Of a DNA stretch of 64,000 nt, positions 24,301 through 39,300 are shown in pieces. Made by a program: the position numbers and the translations under genes. Numbering within the stretch: the stretch's first letter is position 1; every line of letters starts with the position of its first letter. The notes beneath the pieces were generated by a model. It saw nothing but the letters and a program-made list of their open reading frames with translations. It was not told where the DNA came from and made no database searches. Origin of the DNA: Oopsacas minuta (lineage: Eukaryota > Porifera > Hexactinellida > Lyssacinosida > Leucopsacidae); assembly GCA_024704765.1 (NCBI GenBank), contig JAKMXF010000304.1, forward strand, positions 273,909 through 337,908, in the 5' to 3' direction.

Positions 24301-27300
24301 ATCTCTTCAATGAACAAAGTGTGGCTAGAAAATATATAATGAAAAAATATTCATTTAGTCAGGATAATGTTAACTAACATAGTCAAATTGCTCTTTCAAG
24401 TATATTATCGTGTGCATATTAAATATTAGCCATATTGCCAGGATTTACAATTGAATAGTTGGTGGCGTGAAAGTACTAATGTTAGGTTAACGAAATTTGG
24501 TTGATATACATATCTGGCCACCGATTTCTATTATACAGGGATGAATGACTTGCATAGAGGTGAGAAAAAACTGGAGGCTGAATTTAGGATCGAGGTATCT
24601 ACCAAAATAACTGAGTAAGTTTTACATTTTAACTGTATTATTGATACTTATACTTATCACAATCTATCACTACAAACCTTTCAACTCGAAATGACTCCAT
24701 CTGGTTACTCACTTGGTGAATATGCCAGAAAAATGCTCCAATTCAGCAACACATAAGGGTTAAATTGATAAATAAATCTTCACAAAATTTCTATAATTAC
24801 AAAGTAAAATATTTATTGAAAACATTCTTAAATCCAATGGTATAACACAGTGGGGAAGTAGACATGTAAGTAGCTTCATTGTGTCTGAAATTATGTGTGT
24901 ATAGTAAATCGAAGCAAGAAATTGAATGGAAACACAAAAATTAAAATAGTTGAATTGACTGCGGATAGTGGTCTATTTTCCTAGTTTGTAAACAGGCTTA
25001 CATACTTTCCAGATTAATCAAAAAGTAAGCAATATTGAATTGCCAGTTTGGCAATTGTTTTTCAGATGAATAAAAGAATTATTGAGTCATTTCAAAACGA
25101 TGGCCTAACAAAAGCACGCATATTCTGCAAATTTTATTCTACTTGGGGCATTGAAAATGTTCATCCCTTAGTTTATTGCAGCAAAGCTCTACTCGAATAC
25201 ATGAGATACATAGTATATCCTAATAATCCTATCGAGTGCATACTTAATGCTGTTGAGGAATTCACTCTAGATAATATGTATCTTGATCTATCCTACTTAC
25301 AATTTTACCTATTTTCTAAAGTCAATTTTTCATGGGTCGAAAACACATATCAAGCAAAACCGAATAACGAGCTTACATAAAGATTCGCACCGTAGTCAGT
25401 CGCAAACCACTTCAGACACATGAGGATCTAGTCACCGTTAAGCATGGGGAAGCTTTAGCGTAGCCCACTGTAAAGAAATGGGCATGTAATTCAAGGCTGA
25501 TAGGGGCAGCATTGAAGATACCCCTCGGACCGGAAGACCAACTTCCGCTACTATCACTGAAATTGCCTCTGAATTCTGGAACTATTGGATATTGAACACC
25601 ATTTGAGCGTTGAAGAGATCGCACTAATCCTGAACATCTCATCGGGAAGTGTTCATACAATTCTACACCAGTATCTCGAATATCGAAAGATTTCAGCGCG
25701 ATGGATACCAAAATTCTCACAAATGGGCAAGAAGAGAAGAGGTTTTCATGCGCAAAAAAATTGCTTGAAGAATATAGAGATTGTGATTCTCGAAGATTAT
25801 ATGAAATCGTTACTAGTGACGAAACTTGGATGAAATTTTCTGAACCTCTGCGTAAGGAACAAAGCAAATCTTGGATCCCAAAAGGTACTTATCCCCCAAA
25901 AAGGCACGTCCAGAAGGTTCTCTACAGCATATTTTTTGATGCGTATGGGCCAGTGGCTCAAATACCTGTGCCCAAAGGAGAACGACTCAATGGAGAATGT
26001 TATACAGATAAAAGTCTGAGAAAAGTCGAGGAAGTCTATAAAACACGACGTCCGTGAACAGGAACTCGAGGGATCAAAGTCTCCATGATAATGCCAGGCC
26101 TCATGTTTCACAAAACGTTGGGGAGGTCATCGAGGGTATCGGGTTTGAAACGATGGAACATCTTCCGTATTCCCTAGATCTATCACCTTGTGATTTCGGG
26201 CTATTTCCTGAATTAAAAACCATCTCAGAGGACGGATATTTCATACCTGAAAAGAGCTAGGAAATGGGATTATGAATTACCTCAATTCAGTGGACAGAGA
26301 CGAGTATAAAAAAACATTTTCGAAGTGGGTTGAAAGGCTACAACTATGCATATATGTAGAGGGAGTATTTCGAACATTTTATTTAGAAATTTGATAGTAA
26401 TTTCTTGTAGTGTCAAGATATTTAACAAAGATAGGAACTTTATGAAGGCCCTAAGTAATTGCAATAAATTCAAAATGGCGATGTTAATATTCAAAAATCA
26501 TAGGTATACAAAGAACATAAGTGTAATTTTGGTTGCCTTTTGGTGTGGCTCGAGAGTATCGAATATTAATCCGATTATGTTTAGCCTAATTAATATAAAG
26601 AATATACTAACTGGTAACGACTAGTAATTATAAGTTTCACGACTTTGAATGGAAGGGACAGATGTCAGAAATTGTTATTTCTACCCAAATTAAAGTAATA
26701 ATTTCGAAAGTCTAGTGATTAAAACCAACTGTTATATTTTCATAGATACTCGAGAATTTGAATAAACTGTGAATAAAATTCAGGGCAATCATATATATCA
26801 AAATATGATATGGCATATGTAAAGTACATAGAATTTATTATTAACAACAAAAATGCATTTTCGAAAATAGAATTTCAAATTTCCCAAGCATTTGCAATAA
26901 CTCATTGACTTATTTTAACAAAAAACTCAGATTTCTAGCAAATCAAGCATTCAGAAAACAGATATAATGAAATCGAAACATATTAAACAAGTCAAAAATA
27001 TCAATATTTCAGTCTAATTCCGAATGTGGATAAATTTTGTGATTGTAAATCCATTAAAATTTGAATAGAAATCTTTGCAAAATTGGAGCATTATTCTGAC
27101 ACATTCGCTAAGTAAGCAATTTATGAAGTCATTTGGTCTCGAAATAGTATAAATGGATAGATTGAGTGTGGTGTCAAGTATTAATAATAAAGTCATAGTG
27201 CATAACTCAAAAGTTACTATAATAGGTGCTTCGATCCTAAAACTCATCCTACAGTTAATTCCAACTCTTTGCCAGTCACAAGTCAGTGTGTTCAAAAGTC

Positions 27301-30300
27301 AGTGATGTAGTATAATAATTTGATCAAATCAGGAACCTCGAGAGATATCAAAACCATTCAAACTCATGGACAAATAGTATTAAATATTCGGAAAAGTTTT
27401 GAGAATGGAAGGTTGACACATTCCTGAAAGAGTATTGCGATGTTATATAAATTTTCGAAATACCGTCAAGTGGTCACCTAAACGACAAGTAAACTTACAA
27501 TGATTACAAAAATGATCATAAAAATGTGAGGTGGCTTCAAATCATAGAAGATAAATCATATTTTATACATTTTCTAGTGCAATCTGCTGGATATACAAGA
27601 TTTCCCAGAAATTTCCCATTAGGTCCAAAGAATGAAAACCCCACCATTGAATAGCTGAGAAAACTTCATTTTCAAAGATATCATATCGAAATATTTATAT
27701 ATATAACCGAGGTCAACCAAAAATACAAAAGGAACACTAATTAGATTATCTCAAAATGTTAAACAATTTGAATGAGAAAATATGCCACAGAAGTGGAATC
27801 CGCGTATTGTGTCAGATCAAAAATTATATATAGAGATGTATACGGACTATGCGAACGGTACATATTGGAAAATTCGATTTTAAACTAATATCACGAATAC
27901 TTGTTGAGCACCGAGCAGTACCTATTAATGTGATTCTCCCTGATCCAAAAAGAGGCCAAGTAAGTCATATTTACGTAAGGATAGGTGGTCAAGAGATGAA
28001 TTAAACCTGAGTATGGACAAAAATGCTCAGGTATATCAAAATCAGCAGTAGAGTCCTCCATTTTCTTCAATCATTTGTGGAATTTATGGATAAGAGCGCG
28101 CTTCGCAACAGAAGGCAGTAATCTTAGCATGTCATTGGTCGGAGTTATCTTAAGTAACTATCCATAAAGCTTTACTCACAAAGCGACGGGAAATACTCGC
28201 CGCAAAGTGCCTTGAATTGAAATAAAATAGGAAATTTGAGAATATATTACCCATTGTCATCCAGATAACGTATAATGGTATATTGTTGTGGCATAGGAGT
28301 TGCTATATGCCATTATCCAAGCAAGGCCCAAAATATTCAGCAGGAGAAAATCAGCCTTTGGGTCTTGTACCTTCTGAAAACGATTCGAGACCATCGTATT
28401 TGCATGTATAGGAATTGTGTTAATTACTGATAAATTCTACTAGTAATTGATGACTGTATCCAAACACCAAAACTCGTTATGCTCGGATAAGCTGCAAGGA
28501 AATGTCCGAATTTGGGTCATTATATAGAGTTATAATTGAATAAGTAGGATAATGAGCAAATACAATATTCAACCTGATGGATCAATGTGACTTCAAATTT
28601 GGATTAAATTGGACAATCAATAAGCATTTAATGAAAGCAAATGATAACAATGCAATACTTATGTCAGACGAACATGAAATCATAAGAGTAATTAACTTTA
28701 TGACATCAAACAATACTATTGAAAAAGAATATGAAGCCTAAATCTGCTAAAAGCCATAATAAAAACGAAAATGATACAACGAAGAATTCTTGGGAAGTTT
28801 TCAAATCCCAAATAAAATTTCGTAGCACTTCAGATCTAGCTCCTTGATGAATAAAATGAATATATTTAATTAGAGGAATTCTAACTATGTACTGAAGAAT
28901 TTGATGAGTTCAGGAAACAAATACCCAATTTAACGAAAGAAACATGAGTAACTAAATTGCATGAAATTTTGAGTTTTCTTATAAAGGGGACAGGGCCAAT
29001 TATCTTAAAGATACACCATAAAATATATTTTCCCAAATTCTAGTAGAACATCAGCCTATGGTCATATTTCACAAGCTAATGTCACAATAGTAATATCTGA
29101 CTATATAACTTTCCATTTATCATTTTTGCTAGAGGCCAGACAAAGGTTTGACCAGTGTGAAATAGTGTCACATGGTGTCCGATTTATTAGCAAAAGGAAG
29201 AAGCACACTTGACAAAATATCTACAATACTTCTCACACCATATATCATCTTAATTCTATCCAATTTGGTTACAGGGGCTTTTACAGAGAAAAAAATGAAA
29301 AAATAATAAAGGCAACCATTTCAATACTGAGCCACTATACTAAAGTATAGTCCGCACAGTAATAGATATTTCAATGAACTTTATTGGAACCTTCCCCACA
29401 AAGTGAAATTCATGTTAATGGTGTAAGTACATAAAGTGTCCCTTTCCCCCTTTCTAAATATTAGGCCCTGTTTCTATGGAATGAACGAATAGGGAACAAA
29501 ATTGTCCCGAGTATGGGAGTCCTCCATATATCAAGACCACGCTTATAGAAGTTGCACTGTTAGACTTCATAATATTCAATGAATAAATTAAGATCGGAGG
29601 GCCCAATTTCAAATCATATAGTAATTCTAAAAACCCCAACCAAATGGTGTAAAAGTTGGTGTGTGACAAGATATCACAGGTTATTACATCTGTGAAAGTT
29701 GCGTATGAATCTCTAATTTATGTTTCGAGTAATTTTGAATTATTGAATTCCGACATGAAATTCCCTATATAGAAAAGTAGCCAATAGATTACAAATGAAT
29801 ATAACACGCAAATGTTTGGCAATGACTAGGCAAAAATCTCTTCTGATGTGAATTAGTGTATGAGCAATTCAAAAGAGTTGATATAATCTCCGAAAGCTGG
29901 AACGGGGAGTGAGAGCGAAAGCCAAACCGCAACTGAGACGTAGGCCCCGGGATATTATTGGGCTCAGTTTTTCGGTTGTACAATGTCTGTTTTGCAGTTG
30001 AATTATAGAAAAATTCATGGACCCCTCAAATGTTTATAGTGAATTATAGACAAATCCGTTACTTACTCTTTAAGCGCTCAAATTGAAAATCTAGAAATTC
30101 AGCTACCTGCAAACGAGATCGACCCTAAGGACTCATTTGATAACTAGAATCATTCAAAAGTCATCACGTTTTGTCATGATGAGTACATCGCCATTTTTAC
30201 AATTGAATATCTGGCTGAACCACTATGCAGATTCGAGATAGGCTCAGATAATGTATTATCAGTGTAAATATATTGACCCAAAGGAACCTCTTGAGTACTT

Positions 30301-33300
30301 ATATCATAACATAGTTAGACATTTCTTCATTATGAGTTCATCGACAAATATTGCAATTGAATACCTGGTGAAATTTCTTATGTAGATTGGAGATAGACTC
30401 ATACAATAACCCAATAATGTCGGGGAAAGGAACATGTATGACGTCAAAAAGGTGCTGAAATCTCGATTCGAGTGGGGGAACTGGTTAAAACGAAGTGAGG
30501 AAATTATCATATTCCTTTTAGTTATGAAAGTAACACTTCGAAAGTAATCTGTTATAGTAGAGAAATTTTGAATATTGCTGTGTCATGAAGAAGTCAATTT
30601 GGGCGCATTTGGCGGCATTGACATAGCAAAAAGAGAGGCCATAGGCATTCCAGGCTCCTTCTAAAATGAGAGAGCTTAGTACACAAAGTTTTTGCGGAAA
30701 ATTAATTCCCAAATCTAATCGAAATTAAGTCTACTCATAGTTAATTTTCTTGAAAAATCATGGTTGAAGAAAAATTGAAAATAGTCGATAGGATTTTAGA
30801 AACCAAAATTTATTGCAATTTCTTGATCTTTGACGTAAACCTAGTTGGGTGTCATAATTTAATGAACAAATTTCAAATTAAATACAGATAGTTTCCAAGT
30901 GTCAAAACTGGTAAAAAACAGGCGGAACACCGGTATTGCTCGCAGTTATGAAAAGTTCATTCTATCACTTTGTATAATTTCAGTGACAAATATCAACAAT
31001 AAATTTCTATTAAAATTCCAACACAATGAAAATAAAATTTTGGCGAATTTCCCAAATTATGGATTTCGTTGCACAAAGGCAGTAATTTAAATCAATTGCA
31101 CTTAGCTGTATATTGCGACGAGAGCTTCATCTAAAGTTATGTAACCCGAGCAACCTATGTGAATTCCATAAATTTATTATAATAAATGACAGCTGAATCA
31201 AATTCAATTGGATAATGGAAGGCACAGTGTGTCATTGCACAGTACACACACATGGTAAGGTTGGAATATTTCAAATATTATATCTTATAAATTAAGACTT
31301 TGAAATATTGATGTGGAGGACCGGATTTCGTAAGAAAAGCTTGCAACAATACAATTACTGTACAAAATGGAAAATTCAATATTCTATATTCAGTAGAAAG
31401 TGGAATAGAAAAATGAAATGCCGCAAAGCAAAATTACACGGATTTATCAGAATGCTGGAGAAGTCTTGAGAAATTTTAGTTAATTAATGTAGCAAAAAAT
31501 GCAGGTTGTTTTCATCCAAAATCTGCATCCAAGGTTTGGGCTAGGTATTCAGAACATTTTACAATTAACAAATAAAACATAAATATATGAATAATTTTCG
31601 AATCTTCACAGAGTTATGACCAAAACTTAAAATGTGATACCTAAAGAGCAATTCATAATGGCAAATTGTGAAAGCATGTGAATGATAGAAGTTATCAACG
31701 AGGTTGCTTAGGCTCGATATACAATACACTGATAATATGTATAATGTGTCTATCTCGATTGTAGGTAGCAAAATTTTAGTGGGTCATTCTTGGTGATATA
31801 AAGAGAAACAAATTATTCAGAGGAAATCTGTTATCAAATTCGTAATTGTGGTACTTTTTGATAAATCAGTATTTAGATTTCGATCATATACTCACTAACA
31901 TTTTTGAAATTTCCAACTCTGTGTGACTTAGTGAAACCCATCACCAAATATATAAGTAGTTAATGAAGGAACTACTTATCATTCTATTGTAAAACGAGGT
32001 TTATGGCCTAGAAAATGTTGCTATCATGCAAACAGTAGACAAAATGGAAATAGACGAACCTCACTGTATATGATAATTAAGTTCTAAGTGAAAATTGGTA
32101 ATACATACAAACAGGCATTTTGATGTGCAATATGAATGCGTTAAACAAAGGGAGAAGCAACTAAAGTGATGTTTCTCAAATCACCAGAAACGTGTTAAAT
32201 TTCTATACAAATAAACATTAGCGATCAGCAAAAACAAGCGAGTCATACTAGGATAACTTCAGAATATAGAATAATGTAATGTAAATATGCATATGTAGTC
32301 CTGCGTATTGTAGTTTTACTACCATGAAAGTTTTAATAATTCTTAATTATGACTTGCTAAGCATAAGTTCCTAATACACGACTAAGTTTTCCTTCTATGA
32401 TATTGATATTGCTGTACTATTGACATTTTTGGGACAATTGATATCGCCTAGGACCTTACAGGGTGTCTAATAAGTTCGGTCCTCAATGTTTTTGCATGCC
32501 ATATTATCTATATTAGACCAATTTGGTTGATATTTTACAAACTGACAAAATATTTAGTAATAAATTGTTTAGTAAAGTGTTTAGTCAATATATCCTCCCT
32601 TTTGAGAAATTACAGCCTGTAGCCGCGTCCTAAAGTTCCCTACTACATTTCGCAGCTCATATTGTGGTATTTTCTGCCATTCACGCTGAAGGGAGAGCTT
32701 CAGAGAGTCCAAACTCTTGTGAGGTTTAGCACAGGCACTTGCCTCCAGGTTAGCCCAGACGCTAAAATCGAGAGGATTCAAATCTGGACTAGATGGGGGC
32801 CATTCGTCTTCGCTAATAAACTCGATTTTTCTTGCCCTTAACCAGTCTTGAGTGCTTTTGGGTGCATGTGCAGGGCCTGTTGAAAGATCCAAGTGTTATT
32901 TATAAATAAATTTTGCCCAGCTACACTGATGTCTTGTTCCAAAATCAATTCTTGGTATGTCGCAGAGTTGATTTTGACCCCTTGGGGGATAGAAATCAGA
33001 TTTGTCCGTGCATTTGCGGACACACCACCCCAGACCATCACAGACATTGGCTTCTGCACTCTATCGATGTATTTCAGGTTTTCTGAGATTGCTGTGGAAC
33101 TGGTAGCAAGAATCCGATCATTTTGTCTGTTCCAAACCTCTTCAATCATGAAAATTTTCTCATTTGAGAAGAGGATCTGGTCTTGGACCCCAGGAACAAA
33201 CTGCTGAAGAAGTGCTTCGATCTAGCCAGCCTCTTAGTCCGAATACTCGGGTTAAGGTGGTGTACCTTCTTTCTTCTAAAATATTTAAGCCCTAGATATT

Positions 33301-36300
33301 CAACTACTAGCTTTCGCATCATTTCATGCTTAACCGATAACTCACGGGCCATTTTCCTGATGGATCTCCGGGGATTCCGAGAAATTCGGCAGTGGACTTT
33401 GTTTTTCAAGGCTGGAGTCCTTACAGACCTTGGACAACCGGATCTAGGTTTGTCACTCAAGCTTCCAGTATCCTTAAATCGTTTTATGGTATGATATATT
33501 AGCTTAGGTGAAACCTTCCATTTTTTAAATTTGAAATTTCCTTTTTTGAGCTACCTATCTCGAAAAGTGCGATAATTTTGGACCTAATTTTTTAGCCATT
33601 ATTTTCACAAGTGTAAATAATATTATGTAGAGCCTATTATAGCGTTAGAAAGAGCCGAAAAAGTGTTACAAATTATGCATCTAAAACTGCTTGTGTGTTC
33701 ATACGTAACTATACAATGAGATGTGATTTATGAGGACAGAACTTATTAGACACCCTGTAGAAGCGTTTAAATGAATTTCAGGATAAGAAATTTCCACCAA
33801 ATCAGGACCATACAATGGTTATTCAATTGGTACTATACTCGACTCTAACTGATAAACAAGATGGCAGACTCTAAATCGAATATTGAAAATATAAATTACA
33901 AGTACGGCCATACATAAACACATTAAAAATATTTGCTTAAGAGATAATAATAAATATCAACCAAAATATATGTAATCGTTGAAAAATAATAAAATCGTTG
34001 TGAACAAATAGCACAACTGTCATGGTAGTAAGATAATCATACTAACTAGAAGAAAATCAAGTGAAGAAATTATACTGACACTAAGTAAATCACGATGTTA
34101 AAATTCAGTTTACAATTTATGAGTCACACCGGTTGAGAACCACTGGTCGTAAGTCTAAATTTAGTGGAATTTGAATTAATAGAAACTAGTCAGACACAAA
34201 AATTGTGTCCCATTAGCAAACTATCAGTTACGTAGGTAATATATCGTCGGTATATACATCAGAAAGAAACAGTGGCTTATGATACAGGGCCGGATCATGC
34301 AAGTCCCACTGGAAATTGCTTACTGATTACCTTTACTCTAGTGGAGTGATCATCTTTCAAATTTGAACCAGATGAAAATGAATCCACAAAAGAAGAAAAA
34401 TTTGACAGAGCATTCATTTTCTTCCGAGCGATTCGTATCTTAATTTTAAGAATATCAGAATCTTTTTGCAGGGAAGATATTTCATTTGAGATAACTGAAA
34501 TATTGTCCATAGGATCAGACTCATTAGTAGAAATAATCTAGAGAAAAATATTCACAAAGTAAAATAAATATTACTCATTATGCATAAATACACCTTTTCC
34601 TGTAAAGCGGAAATAGAAATATTTTGTCCAAATGTTTGCATTAATGATAGACAAAATAATCCGATAAAACAAAAGAGTTAGATGACATAATATCCGATTT
34701 CGATTATATCATCAATCCTAGCCTTAACTAAAATTCCTGCAATCGTAATCATTCTAATAATTGGTGTTAAAAAATAGAAATTAAGGACATAAGATCAATT
34801 AATTTTAAATACACTCCAATAGAGATAAATATCCATTAATGGCAGTAAGAGACGGTCCGGTTAGTCAGGTTTCAACCGGAGCAACACTCGGTCTGCTAAT
34901 ACACATTGTATTAGTCAATCCGACCAATTTTTGGTAGCACAATGTATTTTGTATAGGTCAACCAGAACAACAGAACAATGCTTACTACTGACCTGCCAAT
35001 TAGGATCCTATGGGCAGAGATCCACACATCGATATCGAATAAACACAATAATTGTATTAACTTGGAAGCCAAAGGTAATCGCAATCATAATCATAATCGT
35101 AGTAGCTAGAAAGTTAAATATCGTAATGGTAATTAATTTAATATCTATAAGAAATCCTTCAATGGAATGGAATATGTTAACGGTTTGAGACGAGGAATGA
35201 CCGCTACCTAAGAGAATTTTTCTTGTCTTCTCCGATGTATTCAAACGCAAGATCTAACCAAGCTAAAATTTCAACAAATTTAAGTCACACAATGATTTAT
35301 CAGCTTGAATTTTCGATAGCGACGCAGAAACTCCTCAAAAACAACCAAACGCTATATCCTTAAATACTAACGTATCAAGTGAAACCCTGTTCGACTTCGC
35401 ACGATCAATATTAGTCTAGTGTTAAACAAATGAAAACTCTATAAATCTAAGAATATCTGATATGTCCCTACTCACTGTGGCATGATAGTAAACTGTTGGT
35501 ATCATTAATCAAAGAATGTCTAGCCGAAAGGTTGGGAGTGAATCTCGTGATACTCTCCTATTAATCATTCTATCACAAATAATTAGGATTTGGAACAAAA
35601 TTTTTAATATGACTTGAAATTGATCTAAAGAGTTGTGAAATATCACATAAAATCATGCTCATGGTGAGTATGGAATTACAACATTAAAAATTCTATGATC
35701 TTAGCATTCCCAGTTGTATATAAATGTATAGAAGAACATTGTGTAGCTTGACAAATACTATATACATAGTCTACTCTCGTTCATACGAATACAGATAAGG
35801 ATAATAGAAAACATAAGTTAATATGTCCGATTCGTGGTTCACATTTCGCGATTATAGAATAATAAAACTACATCCGTTCGGATAATACGAACGCGAAAAT
35901 ACAATAAGTATAATCAATAAACGGTAAACAAACTTGATTAATACGAACACGGGTAACAGGTATACGGTTAATAAGTTGACTGCCGACTGTGAGATATCTC
36001 TTAATTTTCTCTTTACATGAATGCCACCTACGTGTCACTCGTAAAGTTTTACCAGATAATAAATTGATTCTTATTTACGTTGACACACTAAATGTATCTT
36101 AGTCGGCTGTAAACAAGCCCAGCTACTTAGTCCGGCTACCCTTGCTAATTATAGTAACAAACAAACAAATATAGTGAAAATATTAAGAAAAAATATGGAG
36201 AATACCAAAATTTCAGATAAAATGTAGCATTTTCAAAAACAACAATATCATCAATGACAAAGTTAGTGATAACGAGAAAATGAGGTGGCACCAGGAATGG

Positions 36301-39300
36301 GAACAGCAAATTTGGCTGGTAATCAAAGGGTTAATAAGAACCAGACATGGGCAGAGACGATATATTTAATTTAATACATATACAAATAGAAATTTGAGAT
36401 AACACATTGTATCATCCATCATGATTAAAGGAAGAGAATAATAAAGTATAAATATAACTTGACACATATTCTGGAGAATGAGTCGAAATAACTGAAGGGC
36501 ATAGCCACCTTTGATAGTGCTCAAATTCAACAGATATCGTAAAAACAAATACTGTGGGGTATATCTATTTCGAAGTTTTATTCTATCTACATTTTCGTGG
36601 GCCCTTTACTAACTAATTAGGCTTAAAATAGAAGCAAGAATATATAGATAGTAATCATAACATAACTTACAGTAAATACATCCAGCTATAGTTATCAAAA
36701 TATTCAACTGTATTTTGATATGCATCATCAATTAGAAGATCATGGATCCTTTGATTGATGATCATTAATAGTCTAGTACTTTCCAAGTTGATATTAATCG
36801 TGTGCGGATTAATCTTTTTCATATATACCGTTGGGTCAAATACGAATTATCATTTACAAACTGAGAAATACATATAGTTCTATTAAAACAACTGATAGGC
36901 ACGAATATTTCTACTGTTTCTAATGGATCATTGAGTTACAATATAACTCGATTAGTATGTAATTCTCTCCTTTAGGGATTTCATTTTGCAGAATTAGATA
37001 GGAAGAATATACGGATAAGAACATGATTAATAGGAATTCCGATTATTAGTTCCTCTGTTTAGCATGTAGAATTATGCATTCCTCACAGGTAAATGCGTGA
37101 AAATAATTAATTAGGGCGGAAGCAAAGGTTATCATTGAGTATAATCTTACTCAGGATTAAGAGACAGTTTCACCAGTTGCAGTCACACTCCAACGAGATA
37201 CATATGTCACTCGACGTGATTTATGACCCAATATATCAATTAACAAAGACCCACGTCAGCTATGGGTCAATACTGATAACTAACGCAATAAATTCTCAAA
37301 ACGAATACAATTATATACGAAGCGTTAAATTTTAAGCATCATTGACTAAGGGTGTATAATGTAACATAACAGCCCATGTTTTTTGTACTGTAATTGTTTG
37401 ATTGAGGAGGGATCATATTTTAGGAAATTTGCCTAGCATAACATTTTGCAAATATACATTCGAAATTCTTCTCCAACTAACATTGCAAATAGATAAGAAG
37501 AATAAAGATATTTTCCAATAAGATTATGCAATAGCGATATGTTAGGAATCATTAGAGGTATTAGAATCATTCGATCAAAGATTCTAAGATCCAGATCTAG
37601 ATCCTTTGATCGAAAGAGGATCGTCGATCCACGTAAATAGTAAGATCGTAACCTCGTTCGATGGATAAGCTTTTCAAAAGATCAAGATCAATTCCAATTA
37701 TAAACAAATATGTAATAGTGCTGTATTCAAAAGTAAACTGACTATAGTGCAAAGATCATTACCAGCTCTCAATTCAATCCATGCTTGCGTTAAATTACAG
37801 TAGAACTCGGATAAGACGAGTTCATTAGGTAAACCAAAATTAAACCAAAATTAGTACGTCAAACCTGAAGTATGTTCTGCCCGAATATTTAAAATATATA
37901 ATTGTGCAAAAAATGAAAAAATCCGTATTCAGACAAGTATATACTAATCAAGAGTACGTATTAGACGAACTCTATATTAGCTCAATGATCCACCATCCCA
38001 GGAAAAGTCGGTAAGTAGAAATATATGAAAAGATGTGAAAAAAGCAAAAATAAATTCCATAAGTAATTTATGGAAATCAATGTGTTTCAAGGGATCGCTA
38101 AATATGACTTCCCACTCCCAAAAACTAAATTTCATATGTTAAAGTCAACTGATGTCAACCTATATGATTAAATCACAATTGTTGTTTGTTTGTTTGTTTG
38201 TTTGTTTGTCCGTTGTCAAGGAAAGGATTTAGGCTATGCAATCTTGAAATTGACGCATTACTAAGTATTTATCGTGTTTTCAAAGATGCGAACAGAATTC
38301 AATAAAACTTAATTAAATATCGAACAAACTGAATCCGATTTTCACTCTTTTGGATTAATCATATCTAAATGATAACTGTCTTTATGAATAATAAATTAAC
38401 CTCATCTCAAAATATTTGTACAGGCTTGCTCCAAAGGCCTAGAGAGGGGTAACTAAGTACGCTGAATCCGATTATCGCATTTCAAGTTTTACTGTCCGAC
38501 TATACTTAAGTATAGTGGTCCAGTATTAAAATGATTGCATATATTATATTTTGCCTTTTTTAATATTATTTTTCCTCCGTGAAAGCCCTGCAGCCAAAAG
38601 TGGACAGAATTAAGGTGATATATGATGTGAGAATTATTGTAGATATTCGTCGGGTGTGCATCCCTCCCTTTGCTAAGCAATCGGACACCACGTGTCACTA
38701 TTTCACACAGGCCAAAGTTTAGTCTGGCCTCTAGCAAAAATTATGAATGGAGAGGTGCCAAAATTTTCACACCTTTCGAAAGAGAAATATTCTACACCAT
38801 CGGATTCTTCTAGAATTATTATATTGGTTATAGCTTTTTGACGAAAGTAAATGAAAATTATCTTTATAGCACTATGCCATCGGTAATAAACCGAAAAATT
38901 GGGAAGTAAAATTTAACATTATAGCTACTCCGTATGAAATACATTGATCATTGTTAAACAATTATTCGGTTAAAAGTAATAATCTTAAAAAGAATACTGA
39001 ACTCTTTAATTAAAGAACATCTAAAAATCGTCTCTTATTTTATTTTCTGTTATGGGATATCAGAGGGCAATCTCGCTAGAGGCTCCAACAGTAATCTGCT
39101 ATCATGTAGGTATCCCACCTGCCTTGATATCACTCTTCACTCTTCAATGACCCTGATATCTTGATGAAACCTTTCCCCCTGTTCCCCACTCAAATCCCTA
39201 GGTTTTCAGGGAAACGATTCAGGTGGCTAAATTGATAGTGAACTTTGATGCTCATGTTCACATCCAATTTTTTAAATTTGTAAAGCATGTCGTTAACCAA

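Noticed and set aside
25048-25380. 110-codon frame as an independent host exon
   Set aside because: No family motif and it runs into the mariner start; kept only as a note.
30304-30712. Two minus-strand frames in intron 2
   Set aside because: No motifs; one lies over the local tandem duplication.
38180-38209. TTTG array as part of a CRISPR-like repeat
   Set aside because: Simple microsatellite with no spacers.
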